Below, in pieces: positions 57,042 to 64,000 of a stretch of 64,000 bases of DNA (positions are counted from its first letter, which is position 1; each line of letters starts with the position of its first letter). The translations under genes and the position numbers were made by a program. The stretch is from the NCBI RefSeq assembly GCF_003254575.1, contig NZ_QJUA01000024.1, positions 1 through 64,000 of the forward strand. The letters run 5' to 3'. The notes beneath the pieces are model-generated. The model searched no databases. It was not told where the DNA came from and saw only the letters and a list, made by a program, of their open reading frames with translations. Source of the stretch: Mycobacterium kyogaense. Lineage in GTDB: Bacteria; Actinomycetota; Actinomycetes; Mycobacteriales; Mycobacteriaceae.

Positions 57042-59204
57042 CTATTTCAGCCCCGCCGCGTCCATGCCCCGCAGTTCCTTCTTGAGATCCTGGATCTCGT
57101 CGCGGATGCGCGCGGCCAACTCGAACTGCAGATCGCGTGCCGCAGCCATCATCTGAGCCGTCAGATCCTTGATCAGATCAGCCAATTCGGCGCGTGGCAT
57201 GTTGCGGGTGTCGCGGCCCTCGATGACGCCGGCGCTGACCGCCCGGCCGGGTTCGCCCTGCGCGCGCCGCCCCCGCGAGGCGTTGCGGCCCGAACCGCCC
57301 ACCTCCACCGCCGCGTCGGTGTCGTCGGCCTCCCGGTACACTTGGTCGAGGATGTCGGCGATCTTCTTGCGCAGCGGCTGCGGATCGATCCCGTGTTCGG
57401 TGTTGTAGGCGATCTGCTTGGCCCGGCGCCGATCGGTCTCGTCGATGGCTTCCTTCATCGAGTCGGTGATCTTGTCGGCGTACATGTGCACCTCGCCGGA
57501 GACGTTGCGCGCCGCACGGCCGATGGTCTGGATCAGGCTGCGGGGCGAGCGCAGGAAGCCTTCCTTGTCCGCGTCGAGGATCGCCACCAGTGAAACCTCG
57601 GGAAGGTCGAGGCCCTCTCGCAGCAGGTTGATGCCGATGAGCACGTCGTACTCCCCCAGCCGCAGCTGCCGCAGCAGCTCGACCCGACGCAGGGTGTCGA
57701 CCTCCGAGTGCAGGTACCGCACCCGGATGCCCATCTCCAGCAGGTAGTCGGTCAGATCCTCCGCCATCTTCTTCGTCAGCGTGGTGACCAGCACCCGCTC
57801 GTCGCGCTCGGTGCGCAGGCGGATCTCCCCGATCAGGTCATCGATCTGACCCTTCGTCGGCTTGACGATCACCTGCGGGTCGACCAGACCGGTCGGCCGG
57901 ATCACCTGCTCGACGAACTCTCCCCCGGTCTGGCTGAGCTCGTACGGGCCCGGTGTAGCCGACAGATACACCGTCTGACCGATGCGGTCGGCGAACTCCT
58001 CCCAGGTCAAGGGTCGGTTGTCGACGGCCGACGGCAACCGGAAGCCGAACTCCACCAGGTTGCGCTTGCGGGACATGTCACCCTCGTACATGCCGCCGAT
58101 CTGCGGCACCGTCACGTGCGACTCGTCGATGACGAGCAGGAAGTCCTCCGGGAAGTAATCGATGAGAGTCGCGGGGGCCGAGCCGGCGGGCCGGCCGTCG
58201 ATGTGGCGCGAGTAGTTCTCGATGCCCGAACAAAACCCGACCTGACGCATCATCTCGACGTCGTAGTTGGTGCGCATCCGCAACCGCTGCGCCTCGAGCA
58301 GTTTGCCCTGACTCTCCAACTCCGCCAGGCGGGCCTCGAGTTCGGCCTCGATGGTGGAGATCGCCTGCGCCATCCGCTCCGGCCCGGCGACGTAGTGGGT
58401 GGCCGGGAAGATCCGCAGCGAGTCCACCTGCCGGATGATGTCGCCGGTCAGCGGGTGCAGGTAGTACAGCGCCTCGACCTCGTCACCGAAGAACTCGATG
58501 CGCACCGCGAGCTCCTCGTACGACGGGATGATCTCCACGGTGTCGCCGCGCACGCGGAACGTCCCGCGGGTGAACGACATGTCGTTGCGGGTGTACTGAA
58601 CGTCGACGAGCAGCCGCAGCAGCCCGTCGCGGGGCACCTCGTCGCCGACCTTCAATTCCACCGAACGGTCCATGTACGACTGCGGAGTGCCCAAGCCGTA
58701 GATGCACGACACCGACGCCACCACCACCACGTCGCGGCGGGAGAGCAGGCTCGACGTCGCCGAGTGCCGCAGCCGCTCGACGTCGTCGTTGATCGAGCTG
58801 TCCTTCTCGATGTAGGTGTCGGTCTGCGCGATGTACGCCTCGGGCTGATAGTAGTCGTAGTACGAGACGAAGTACTCGACGGCGTTGTGCGGCAACATCT
58901 CCCGCAGTTCATTGGCGAGCTGGGCGGCCAGTGTCTTGTTCGGCGCCATCACCAGTGTGGGCCGTTGCAGACGCTCGATGAGCCAGGCGGTGGTCGCCGA
59001 CTTACCGGTACCCGTCGCGCCGAGCAGGACGACGTCGCGTTCCCCGCCGCGGATACGCTGCTCGAGCGCCTCGATCGCCGCCGGCTGGTCACCGGCGGGC
59101 TGATACTCGCTGACCACTTCGAACCGGCCGCCCGCCCGCACCACCTGATCGACAGGGCGGTACTCCGAATGAGCGAGCACCGGGTGTTCAGTCGCGAAAG
59201 CCAT
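57042..59204 (-). CDS. uvrB: excinuclease ABC subunit B
   Basis: This 720-residue helicase-like protein loads on damaged DNA and recruits UvrC. It has Walker A GATGTGKS, the beta-hairpin YYDYYQPEAY, DESHVT, helicase motifs TSxxTKK-like LTKKMAEDL and QTIGRAARN, and a C-terminal UVR motif (LQFELAARIRDEIQDLKKEL). ATG 59204 is set by the damage promoter, whose start site would fall right at it; GTG 59210 would lie within 2 nt of the -10. The much longer open frame to 61040 is not real. Confidence 0.97.
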   Translation of the reverse strand: MAFATEHPVLAHSEYRPVDQVVRAGGRFEVVSEYQPAGDQPAAIEALEQRIRGGERDVVLLGATGTGKSATTAWLIERLQRPTLVMAPNKTLAAQLANELREMLPHNAVEYFVSYYDYYQPEAYIAQTDTYIEKDSSINDDVERLRHSATSSLLSRRDVVVVASVSCIYGLGTPQSYMDRSVELKVGDEVPRDGLLRLLVDVQYTRNDMSFTRGTFRVRGDTVEIIPSYEELAVRIEFFGDEVEALYYLHPLTGDIIRQVDSLRIFPATHYVAGPERMAQAISTIEAELEARLAELESQGKLLEAQRLRMRTNYDVEMMRQVGFCSGIENYSRHIDGRPAGSAPATLIDYFPEDFLLVIDESHVTVPQIGGMYEGDMSRKRNLVEFGFRLPSAVDNRPLTWEEFADRIGQTVYLSATPGPYELSQTGGEFVEQVIRPTGLVDPQVIVKPTKGQIDDLIGEIRLRTERDERVLVTTLTKKMAEDLTDYLLEMGIRVRYLHSEVDTLRRVELLRQLRLGEYDVLIGINLLREGLDLPEVSLVAILDADKEGFLRSPRSLIQTIGRAARNVSGEVHMYADKITDSMKEAIDETDRRRAKQIAYNTEHGIDPQPLRKKIADILDQVYREADDTDAAVEVGGSGRNASRGRRAQGEPGRAVSAGVIEGRDTRNMPRAELADLIKDLTAQMMAAARDLQFELAARIRDEIQDLKKELRGMDAAGLK

Positions 59205-59211
59205 GTTCACC

Positions 59212-59234
59212 AGGGTAGAACCCAGCACCGACAA
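59212..59234 (-). promoter_or_regulatory. PafBC-type DNA-damage promoter of uvrB
   Basis: On the minus strand TTGTCGGTG (59226-59234), exactly 8 nt, then TACCCT (59212-59217): a perfect match to the mycobacterial RecA-independent damage promoter. The -10 ends 7 nt before ATG 59204, which makes the mRNA leaderless. Confidence 0.88.
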
Positions 59235-59279
59235 CTTCTCTTCCCCGCCGGTTCCCCCCGGACCCCCGCGCTGCCTATC

Positions 59280-59795
59280 CTGATCGGCATCCATCCACCC
59301 AAACGCGAGACCTTCGACCTCGTCGCCCGGACCAACACCGATCCGAAAGGCGTCGTGCGGGACGTCGACGTCTACGACCTGCACCCCTGGGGGCTGTACA
59401 TGGCCAGGCCCGCCCCGGGTCGGGCCCAGTTCGGCTACCTCGAGTCCTGGTTGCTGCCGGCGCTGAACCTGCGGGTGACCGTCTTCCATTTCCATCCCGG
59501 CCATGAACGAGACCAGGACTTCTACCTCGACGTCGGCGTCTACACGCCCGGCCCGCAGCTCTGGATCGGCGAAGACCACTACCTCGACCTGGTGCTGCGC
59601 ACCGGCCGCGGGGTCGACGTCACCGACGTCGACGAACTCGTCGCGGCGCTCGGCGACGGCCTCCTCGACCCCGGCGACGCCGAGCGTGCGATCCACACCG
59701 CGGTGCAGACCGTGGAGGCGCTCGCCCGGCACGGCTACGACCTGGACCGGTGGCTGGCAACCATCGGCATCACGCTGACGTGGCGCGGAGCATAG
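59280..59795 (+). CDS. DUF402 family protein (Rv1632c-like)
   Basis: This protein of about 170 residues has IHPPKRETFDLVARTNTDPKG, WGLYMARPAPGR and DQDFYLDVGVYTPGPQLWIGEDHYLDLV. This is the DUF402 fold, some members of which are nucleotide phosphatases. The conserved start has no ATG, GTG or TTG nearby. CTG 59280 is used here as a guess; ATC 59283 or 59289 are others. The next canonical codon, GTG 59184, lies inside uvrB. TATCCT overlaps at 59276-59281. It diverges from uvrB. Confidence 0.75.
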   Translation: MIGIHPPKRETFDLVARTNTDPKGVVRDVDVYDLHPWGLYMARPAPGRAQFGYLESWLLPALNLRVTVFHFHPGHERDQDFYLDVGVYTPGPQLWIGEDHYLDLVLRTGRGVDVTDVDELVAALGDGLLDPGDAERAIHTAVQTVEALARHGYDLDRWLATIGITLTWRGA

Positions 59796-59804
59796 ACTCC
59801 CGAT

Positions 59805-60350
59805 GTGAGTTCGAGGAGACGGACGCGGGGCGCCCGCACGATCGCGGCCGCCGCGATCATCGCGGCGGGTGCGCTCACGGTCCCAGCCGGCGGAGCCATC
59901 GCCGTAGCCGATCCTGCTGCCCCCGGCGCGGAGCCGCCCGCACCGCCGGTTCAGCACAACGTGATCTACCGTGCGCGCGCCGACGGCACCTCGCGCGGCG
60001 CGGTGGTCGCCTACAAGCAGGACGACCAGAACGTCAACAGCGCGCAACCGACGATGCTGCCGGGGCAGACGTTCGAAGTGGACACGGTGCTGACCGACCC
60101 CAAGCTGGCCGGGATGCAGATCTCGATCCAGTGGCCCTACGGCTCGAACCTGCACTGCGAGATCCTCGTCGACGACCAGATCGTGGCGCAGGCCGATCAG
60201 TTCATCGCGCCGCGGTTCTTCCGCGTCAAGGACGATCCGCTGTACGGCACGTTGCAGTGCGGCGCCCCGCTGGACATCCCGGCCGGTGGCGAGCCCACAC
60301 CGCCCGCTGACCCCGCCGCGGCCGCGGACCCCGCGCCACCGCCTACCTGA
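59805..60350 (+). CDS. secreted conserved protein, unknown
   Basis: This 181-residue protein has a signal peptide (RTIAAAAIIAAGALTVPAGG, cleavage near AVADP). An outer domain with VIYRARADGTSRGAVVAY and two cysteines (LHCEI, LQCGA) probably forms a disulfide-held beta sandwich. It ends in a Pro/Ala-rich tail. The GTG start lies 6 nt behind TAGACT, whose TAG is also the stop of the DUF402 gene. I do not recognise a function. Confidence 0.78.
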   Translation: MSSRRRTRGARTIAAAAIIAAGALTVPAGGAIAVADPAAPGAEPPAPPVQHNVIYRARADGTSRGAVVAYKQDDQNVNSAQPTMLPGQTFEVDTVLTDPKLAGMQISIQWPYGSNLHCEILVDDQIVAQADQFIAPRFFRVKDDPLYGTLQCGAPLDIPAGGEPTPPADPAAAADPAPPPT

Positions 60351-60354
60351 GGAC

Positions 60355-60385
60355 TTGACCCTCACGGACCGTGAGGCACCAACCT
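60355..60385 (+). promoter_or_regulatory. MerR-type autoregulated promoter of the TipA-like gene
   Basis: TTGACC (60355-60360), a 19-bp spacer and CAACCT (60380-60385). The spacer holds the perfect palindrome CTCACGG-A-CCGTGAG (60361-60375). An overlong spacer with a central dyad is the mark of MerR-family promoters. The start site would fall at GTG 60393. Confidence 0.75.
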
Positions 60386-60392
60386 GGTCAAC

Positions 60393-61166
60393 GTGACGCA
60401 GGAGATGGGTGTGGAAGAACTCACCGTCGGTGAGGTCGCGCAGCGGTTCGGTATCACGGTCCGGACGCTGCACCACTACGACGACATCGGGTTGCTGACC
60501 CCGGGACGCCGCAATTCGTCGGGATATCGGGTGTACACCGCCGAGGATCTGACTCGGTTGTCCCAGATCATCGTCTACCGCCGGCTCGAGCTGCCCCTCG
60601 ACGAGATCGCGCAGCTCCTGGCCGACGGCGACAACGTCAGCCACCTGATTCGTCAGCGCGAACGCGTCATGTCCCGGCTCGAGGAGATGAGAGATCTCGT
60701 CGAGGCAATCGATCAGGCATTGGAGAAAGCAATGGCGAACACCCCCATGACCGACGACGACATGCGCGAACTCTTCGGGGAGGGCTTCGACGATTACCAG
60801 GCAGAAGCGCAGGAGAAGTTCGGCGAGTCCGAGCAGTGGAAGGAGTCCCAGCGCAGGACGAAGTCCTACGGCAAGGAGGACTGGATCCGGATCAAAGCCG
60901 AGGGCGAGGCGGTCGAGAAGGCCCTCTCCGAGGCCTATCGCGCCGGACTTCCCGCCGACTCCGACCCGGCGATGCACGCGGCCGAACAACACCGACTCCA
61001 TGTGAACCGGTGGTTCTACGACTGCCCGCCGGCCATGCACCGCACCTTGGGCGACATGTACGTCAGTGATCCACGCTATGTCGCCCGGTACGACGAATCA
61101 TTCGAGCTGCCGGGCTTCGCGGCGTACTGCCGAGACGCGATCCATGCGAACGCGGACCGCCACTGA
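60393..61166 (+). CDS. MerR-family regulator with TipAS domain
   Basis: This 257-residue protein has an N-terminal MerR HTH (TVGEVAQRFGITVRTLHHYDDIGLL), a dimerisation coiled coil (about 80-115) and a C-terminal TipAS antibiotic-recognition domain. Cys211 in WFYDCPPAMH is close to the place where Streptomyces TipA binds thiopeptides covalently. It probably activates its own leaderless promoter when a ligand binds. The ligand in this organism is unknown. Confidence 0.92.
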   Translation: MTQEMGVEELTVGEVAQRFGITVRTLHHYDDIGLLTPGRRNSSGYRVYTAEDLTRLSQIIVYRRLELPLDEIAQLLADGDNVSHLIRQRERVMSRLEEMRDLVEAIDQALEKAMANTPMTDDDMRELFGEGFDDYQAEAQEKFGESEQWKESQRRTKSYGKEDWIRIKAEGEAVEKALSEAYRAGLPADSDPAMHAAEQHRLHVNRWFYDCPPAMHRTLGDMYVSDPRYVARYDESFELPGFAAYCRDAIHANADRH

Positions 61167-61172
61167 AGGCTC

Positions 61173-62366
61173 TCAGGCGTAGGGGCGCCAGCCCGTCGCA
61201 TCGGCCCACGCCCACGCTCGGCGGTACGCGTCGGCGAACCACGGCTCCTTGGCGTCCGCGTAGTCACCGGTGGTGGCATGGCCCTCGGCGGCTACGCGGC
61301 GTTTGAGCTCCAGGTACTCGGCGCGCGCCGCCGGCTCGGCTGTCAGCCAGTCGACGAACAGCAGCGCGAACCGCTGGTTGGGCCACCCGTCGACCCGGAC
61401 ATGCACGTTGGTCGGACGGCCGGGGTCGGCCGAGCAGTAGAGCCGCTTGCCCCACTGGCCGTCGACGCCGTCCTTGGCCGTGTCCTTAGCGATGTCCTCG
61501 GTGATCTCCGTGCGGACGTACCCGGCGCCCAGCAGCGCCTCGGCGAGGTCGTCGGCGACATCCAGAGACGCGACGGTGACCTGTACGTCGATGACGTCTT
61601 TGGCGTCGAGTCCGGGTACCGCCGTCGAACCGATGTGATCCACCCGTGAGGCGTGATGCCCGCAGGCCGTGCGCAGCCTGGCGAGAATCCGTTCGGCCTG
61701 AGCGGGCCACTCGGGATCTGGCGGAACCAACCGTGGCTCAGTGGGGGCCGGCCGGCCTGCGCGCAGGTTGTCGGCGAACGGTCCCATGCGGTCGTTCCAC
61801 AGAGTTCGCGCGGCGGCCTTCAATTGGTCGGCGGTGCCGGCATTGTCGAGCCAGACATCGGCGACGGCCCGCCGGTCGGCCTCTGTGGCCTGCGCCGCGA
61901 TGCGTGCCCGCGCGTCGTCTTCGGTGAACCCGCGGTGTTCGATCAGCCGCTTCACCCGGACCTCTTCGTCGGCGTGCACGATGATGACCAGGGGAAAGAA
62001 GGGCGCCATGTGCGATTCGACCAGCAGCGGGATGTCCTCGACGATCACCGCGTCGTCGGCCGCGGCGGCGATCAGCTCCGAACGTCGTTGTCCGACAAGC
62101 GGATGCACGATTCCGTTCAGCGTCTTGCGCTTCTCTTCATCGCTGAATGCGATCGCGGCCAGCGCGGGCCTGTTCAACGTTCCGTCCTCGGCGAGGATGT
62201 CCTCCCCGAATGCCTCGACCAGCTTGGCGAGCCCCTCGGTACCAGGCTCGACGACCTCCCGGGCGATGACGTCGCCGTCGACGACGATGCCGCCGAGTTC
62301 GCCGAACGTCGCCGACACCGTCGACTTGCCCGCCCCGATTCCTCCGGTCAACCCGATTCGCAGCAC
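61173..62366 (-). CDS. coaE: dephospho-CoA kinase fused to GrpB domain
   Basis: This 397-residue protein joins CoaE (residues 1-200), which makes coenzyme A from dephospho-CoA, to a GrpB/UPF0157 domain (about 210-397). The kinase has GLTGGIGAGKST and LNGIVHPLV. The second half has HIGSTAVPGLDAKDVIDVQV and NVHVRV. The fusion is usual in mycobacteria, where the second domain is said to aid folding. The start is GTG. A hairpin separates it from rpsA, so it may have its own promoter. Confidence 0.95.
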   Translation of the reverse strand: MLRIGLTGGIGAGKSTVSATFGELGGIVVDGDVIAREVVEPGTEGLAKLVEAFGEDILAEDGTLNRPALAAIAFSDEEKRKTLNGIVHPLVGQRRSELIAAAADDAVIVEDIPLLVESHMAPFFPLVIIVHADEEVRVKRLIEHRGFTEDDARARIAAQATEADRRAVADVWLDNAGTADQLKAAARTLWNDRMGPFADNLRAGRPAPTEPRLVPPDPEWPAQAERILARLRTACGHHASRVDHIGSTAVPGLDAKDVIDVQVTVASLDVADDLAEALLGAGYVRTEITEDIAKDTAKDGVDGQWGKRLYCSADPGRPTNVHVRVDGWPNQRFALLFVDWLTAEPAARAEYLELKRRVAAEGHATTGDYADAKEPWFADAYRRAWAWADATGWRPYA

Positions 62367-62403
62367 GCCCCACAGTCTGTCAGGACGACTGCCACGCAGA
62401 CGA

Positions 62404-62437
62404 CGAAGGCCCCGACTCTTCCGAGCCGGGGCCTTCG
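62404..62437. terminator. hairpin between rpsA and coaE
   Basis: CGAAGGCCCCG and CGGGGCCTTCG form a perfect 11-bp stem with further pairing inside, 13 bp after the rpsA stop. There is no U-tract on the minus strand. It is likely an I-shaped terminator or attenuator between rpsA and coaE. Confidence 0.75.
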
Positions 62438-62450
62438 ATCGTGAACTGAC

Positions 62451-63902
62451 TTACGCGTTGCCTGCGAGCTTCTCACGCAGCGCGGCGAGCTGGGCGTCGC
62501 TGGCGAGCGAGCCCCCGGTCGACTCCTCCGAGCGACCGTTCGACGACGATGACGAAGTCGTCGGACGCGCCGCCTCTTCGGCTTCGGCCGCGGCGAACTT
62601 CTCCATCTGCGCGGTGTGCATCTTGTACCGGCGCTCGGCCTCGGCGTACCGGGCCTCCCACTCGTCCCGCTGCTTCTCGAAGCCTTCGAGCCATTCATTG
62701 GTCTCGGCGTCGAAGCCCTCGGGGAAGATGTAGTTGCCCTGGTCGTCGTAGCTGTCGGCCATGCCGTACTTCCAGGCCTCGAACTCTTCGCTGTTGTAGT
62801 CCTCGTTGGCCTGCTTGAGGCTCAGCGAGATGCGGCGACGCTCCAGGTCGATGTCGATGACCTTGACCATCGCGTCGTCGCCGACCTGGACCACCTGATC
62901 CGGGACCTCGACGTGACGCTCGGACAGCTCGGAGATGTGCACCAGGCCCTCGATGCCCTCTTCGACGCGGACGAACGCACCGAACGGCACCAGCTTGGTG
63001 ACCTTGCCGGGCACGATTTGACCGATCGCGTGGGTGCGGGCGAAGTGGCGCCACGGATCTTCCTGAGTCGCCTTGAGCGACAGAGAAACCCGCTCGCGGT
63101 CCATGTCGACGTCCAGCACCTCGACGGTGACCTCGTCGCCCACCTGCACCACCTCGGACGGGTGATCGATGTGCTTCCAGGACAGCTCGGAGACGTGCAC
63201 CAGACCGTCGACGCCGCCGAGATCGACGAACGCGCCGAAGTTGACGATCGAGGAGACGACACCCTTGCGGATGGCGCCCTTAGTGAGCTGGTTGAGGAAC
63301 TCGCTGCGCACCTCGGACTGGGTCTGCTCCAGCCAGGCGCGGCGGCTGAGCACCACGTTGTTGCGGTTCTTGTCGAGCTCGATGATCTTGGCCTCGATCT
63401 CCTTGCCGATGTACGGCTGCAGATCGCGGACTCGACGCATCTCGACCAGCGACGCGGGCAGGAAGCCGCGCAGGCCGATGTCGAGAATCAGGCCGCCCTT
63501 GACGACCTCGATGACGGTGCCCTTGACGGCCTCGTCCTTCTCCTTGAGCTCTTCGATGGTGCCCCAGGCGCGCTCGTACTGGGCGCGCTTCTTGGACAGG
63601 ATGAGGCGGCCTTCTTTGTCCTCTTTGGTGAGGACCAGCGCTTCGACCTCGTCGCCGACGGACACAACCTCATTGGGGTCGACGTCGTGCTTGATCGAGA
63701 GTTCGCGAGAAGGGATGACGCCTTCGGTCTTATAGCCGATGTCGAGCAAGACCTCGTCGCGGTCCACCTTGACGATGGTCCCTTCAACGATGTCGCCATC
63801 GTTGAAGTATTTGATGGTCTTGTCGATGGCGGCGAGGAAATCCTCCGCGGAGCCGATGTCGTTGAGGGCTACTTGCGGAGACGTGACGGAGGGACTTGGC
63901 AT
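62451..63902 (-). CDS. rpsA: 30S ribosomal protein S1
   Basis: This 483-residue protein has four S1 RNA-binding repeats, for example GDIVEGTIVKVDRDEVLLDIGYKTEG, then two repeats with FGAFVDLGGVDGLVHVSELSW and FGAFVRVEEGIEGLVHISELS. A charged, disordered tail ends in REKLAGNA. It helps mRNA bind the 30S subunit. ATG 63902 gives the family N-terminus PSPSVTSPQVALNDIGSAEDF; the longer open frame to 63992 lies in the leader. Confidence 0.97.
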   Translation of the reverse strand: MPSPSVTSPQVALNDIGSAEDFLAAIDKTIKYFNDGDIVEGTIVKVDRDEVLLDIGYKTEGVIPSRELSIKHDVDPNEVVSVGDEVEALVLTKEDKEGRLILSKKRAQYERAWGTIEELKEKDEAVKGTVIEVVKGGLILDIGLRGFLPASLVEMRRVRDLQPYIGKEIEAKIIELDKNRNNVVLSRRAWLEQTQSEVRSEFLNQLTKGAIRKGVVSSIVNFGAFVDLGGVDGLVHVSELSWKHIDHPSEVVQVGDEVTVEVLDVDMDRERVSLSLKATQEDPWRHFARTHAIGQIVPGKVTKLVPFGAFVRVEEGIEGLVHISELSERHVEVPDQVVQVGDDAMVKVIDIDLERRRISLSLKQANEDYNSEEFEAWKYGMADSYDDQGNYIFPEGFDAETNEWLEGFEKQRDEWEARYAEAERRYKMHTAQMEKFAAAEAEEAARPTTSSSSSNGRSEESTGGSLASDAQLAALREKLAGNA

Positions 63903-64000
63903 GTGGTGGGTTGCTCCGGACAGGTTCAATCGTAGGGACAGAGAGTGTTTTGTTGATCGCACCCGCGAAAAGAACGCACAGGTACCTGTCAAGGCTACTC
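63903..64000 (-). promoter_or_regulatory. rpsA upstream region
   Basis: A TTGACA (63987-63992, minus) overlaps the perfect 12-bp palindrome ACAGGTACCTGT (63978-63989). No good -10 follows at 17-18 bp, so the promoter is not certain. Another TANNNT element, TACGAT, lies at 63929-63934. The rest would be leader. Confidence 0.35.

Noticed and set aside
57042..61040. 1332-residue open frame extending uvrB by 600 residues
   Set aside because: The extension is antisense to the DUF402, secreted-protein and TipA-type genes. The damage promoter places the start at 59204.
62554..62580. TCG-rich run near the rpsA 3' end as a repeat element
   Set aside because: It encodes the serine-rich linker of the S1 tail; codon bias explains it.
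62616..63935. 439-residue open frame antisense to rpsA
   Set aside because: Mirror of the S1 repeats; its apparent internal repetition comes from the rpsA repeats.

Overview
The window is high-GC chromosomal DNA from a fast-growing mycobacterium (Mycolicibacterium type). Reading right to left, the core genes follow the Mycobacterium tuberculosis order rpsA (Rv1630) to tyrS (Rv1689): rpsA, coaE, uvrB, an MFS pump, a universal stress protein, uvrA, lysX, infC-rpmI-rplT-tsnR, an adenylate cyclase, pheS-pheT, argCJBDFRGH, an Rv1683-like enzyme, an Rv1685c-1687c-type ABC system, mpg and tyrS. The left edge decides the lifestyle call: directly downstream of tyrS lies a strong promoter and leader running out of the window into 16S rRNA. 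That is the rrnB position of rapid growers. The Rv1660-1682 polyketide block and the PE_PGRS gene between pheT and argC of M. tuberculosis are absent here.

Layout. 1-0.5 kb: rrnB promoter and leader. 0.5-8.5 kb: tyrS, mpg, an ABC exporter with its TetR regulator, a Trm112-like protein, a secreted protein and a lipase/adenylation fusion. 8.5-13.2 kb: an ABC-F ATPase coupled to a membrane protein, facing three small membrane-anchored proteins. 13.2-25.2 kb: the complete arginine operon followed by pheT-pheS. 25.2-31.7 kb: an FMN glutamate-synthase-like protein, a rhomboid-like protein coupled to an adenylate cyclase, an MpaB/DUF2236 oxygenase-like protein, a frameshifted PE-PPE gene and an SDR. 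31.7-39.5 kb: translation genes, lysX, an esterase and a small conserved protein. 39.5-48.4 kb: an accessory block with a four-gene TPR/CHAT-protease cassette, an LpqH-like lipoprotein, an HTH_42 (YcaQ/AlkX-type) protein and an NmrA/LysR pair. 48.4-64 kb: uvrA, a metallo-hydrolase, a class I aldolase, a stress protein, a cutinase, a paired SMR pump, tRNA-Cys, an MFS pump, uvrB, a TipA-type regulator, coaE-GrpB and rpsA.

Shared regulation. Many genes appear leaderless: a TANNNT -10 element lies 6-9 nt before an ATG or GTG, and this was used to choose several starts. uvrA and uvrB both carry the mycobacterial RecA-independent (PafBC-type) DNA-damage promoter, and the HTH_42 gene has a partial match. 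Several promoters overlap clear dyads: the ABC operon, the DUF2236 gene, the TipA-type gene and argC.

The most unusual content is the CHAT cassette at 39507-44771. A TPR protein, a CHAT (caspase-like) protease with a visible His/Cys dyad and two proteins I do not recognise are translationally coupled. They appear to be driven by a leaderless promoter pressed against a 13-bp terminator hairpin. It looks like a small conflict or regulated-proteolysis system inserted beside uvrA.
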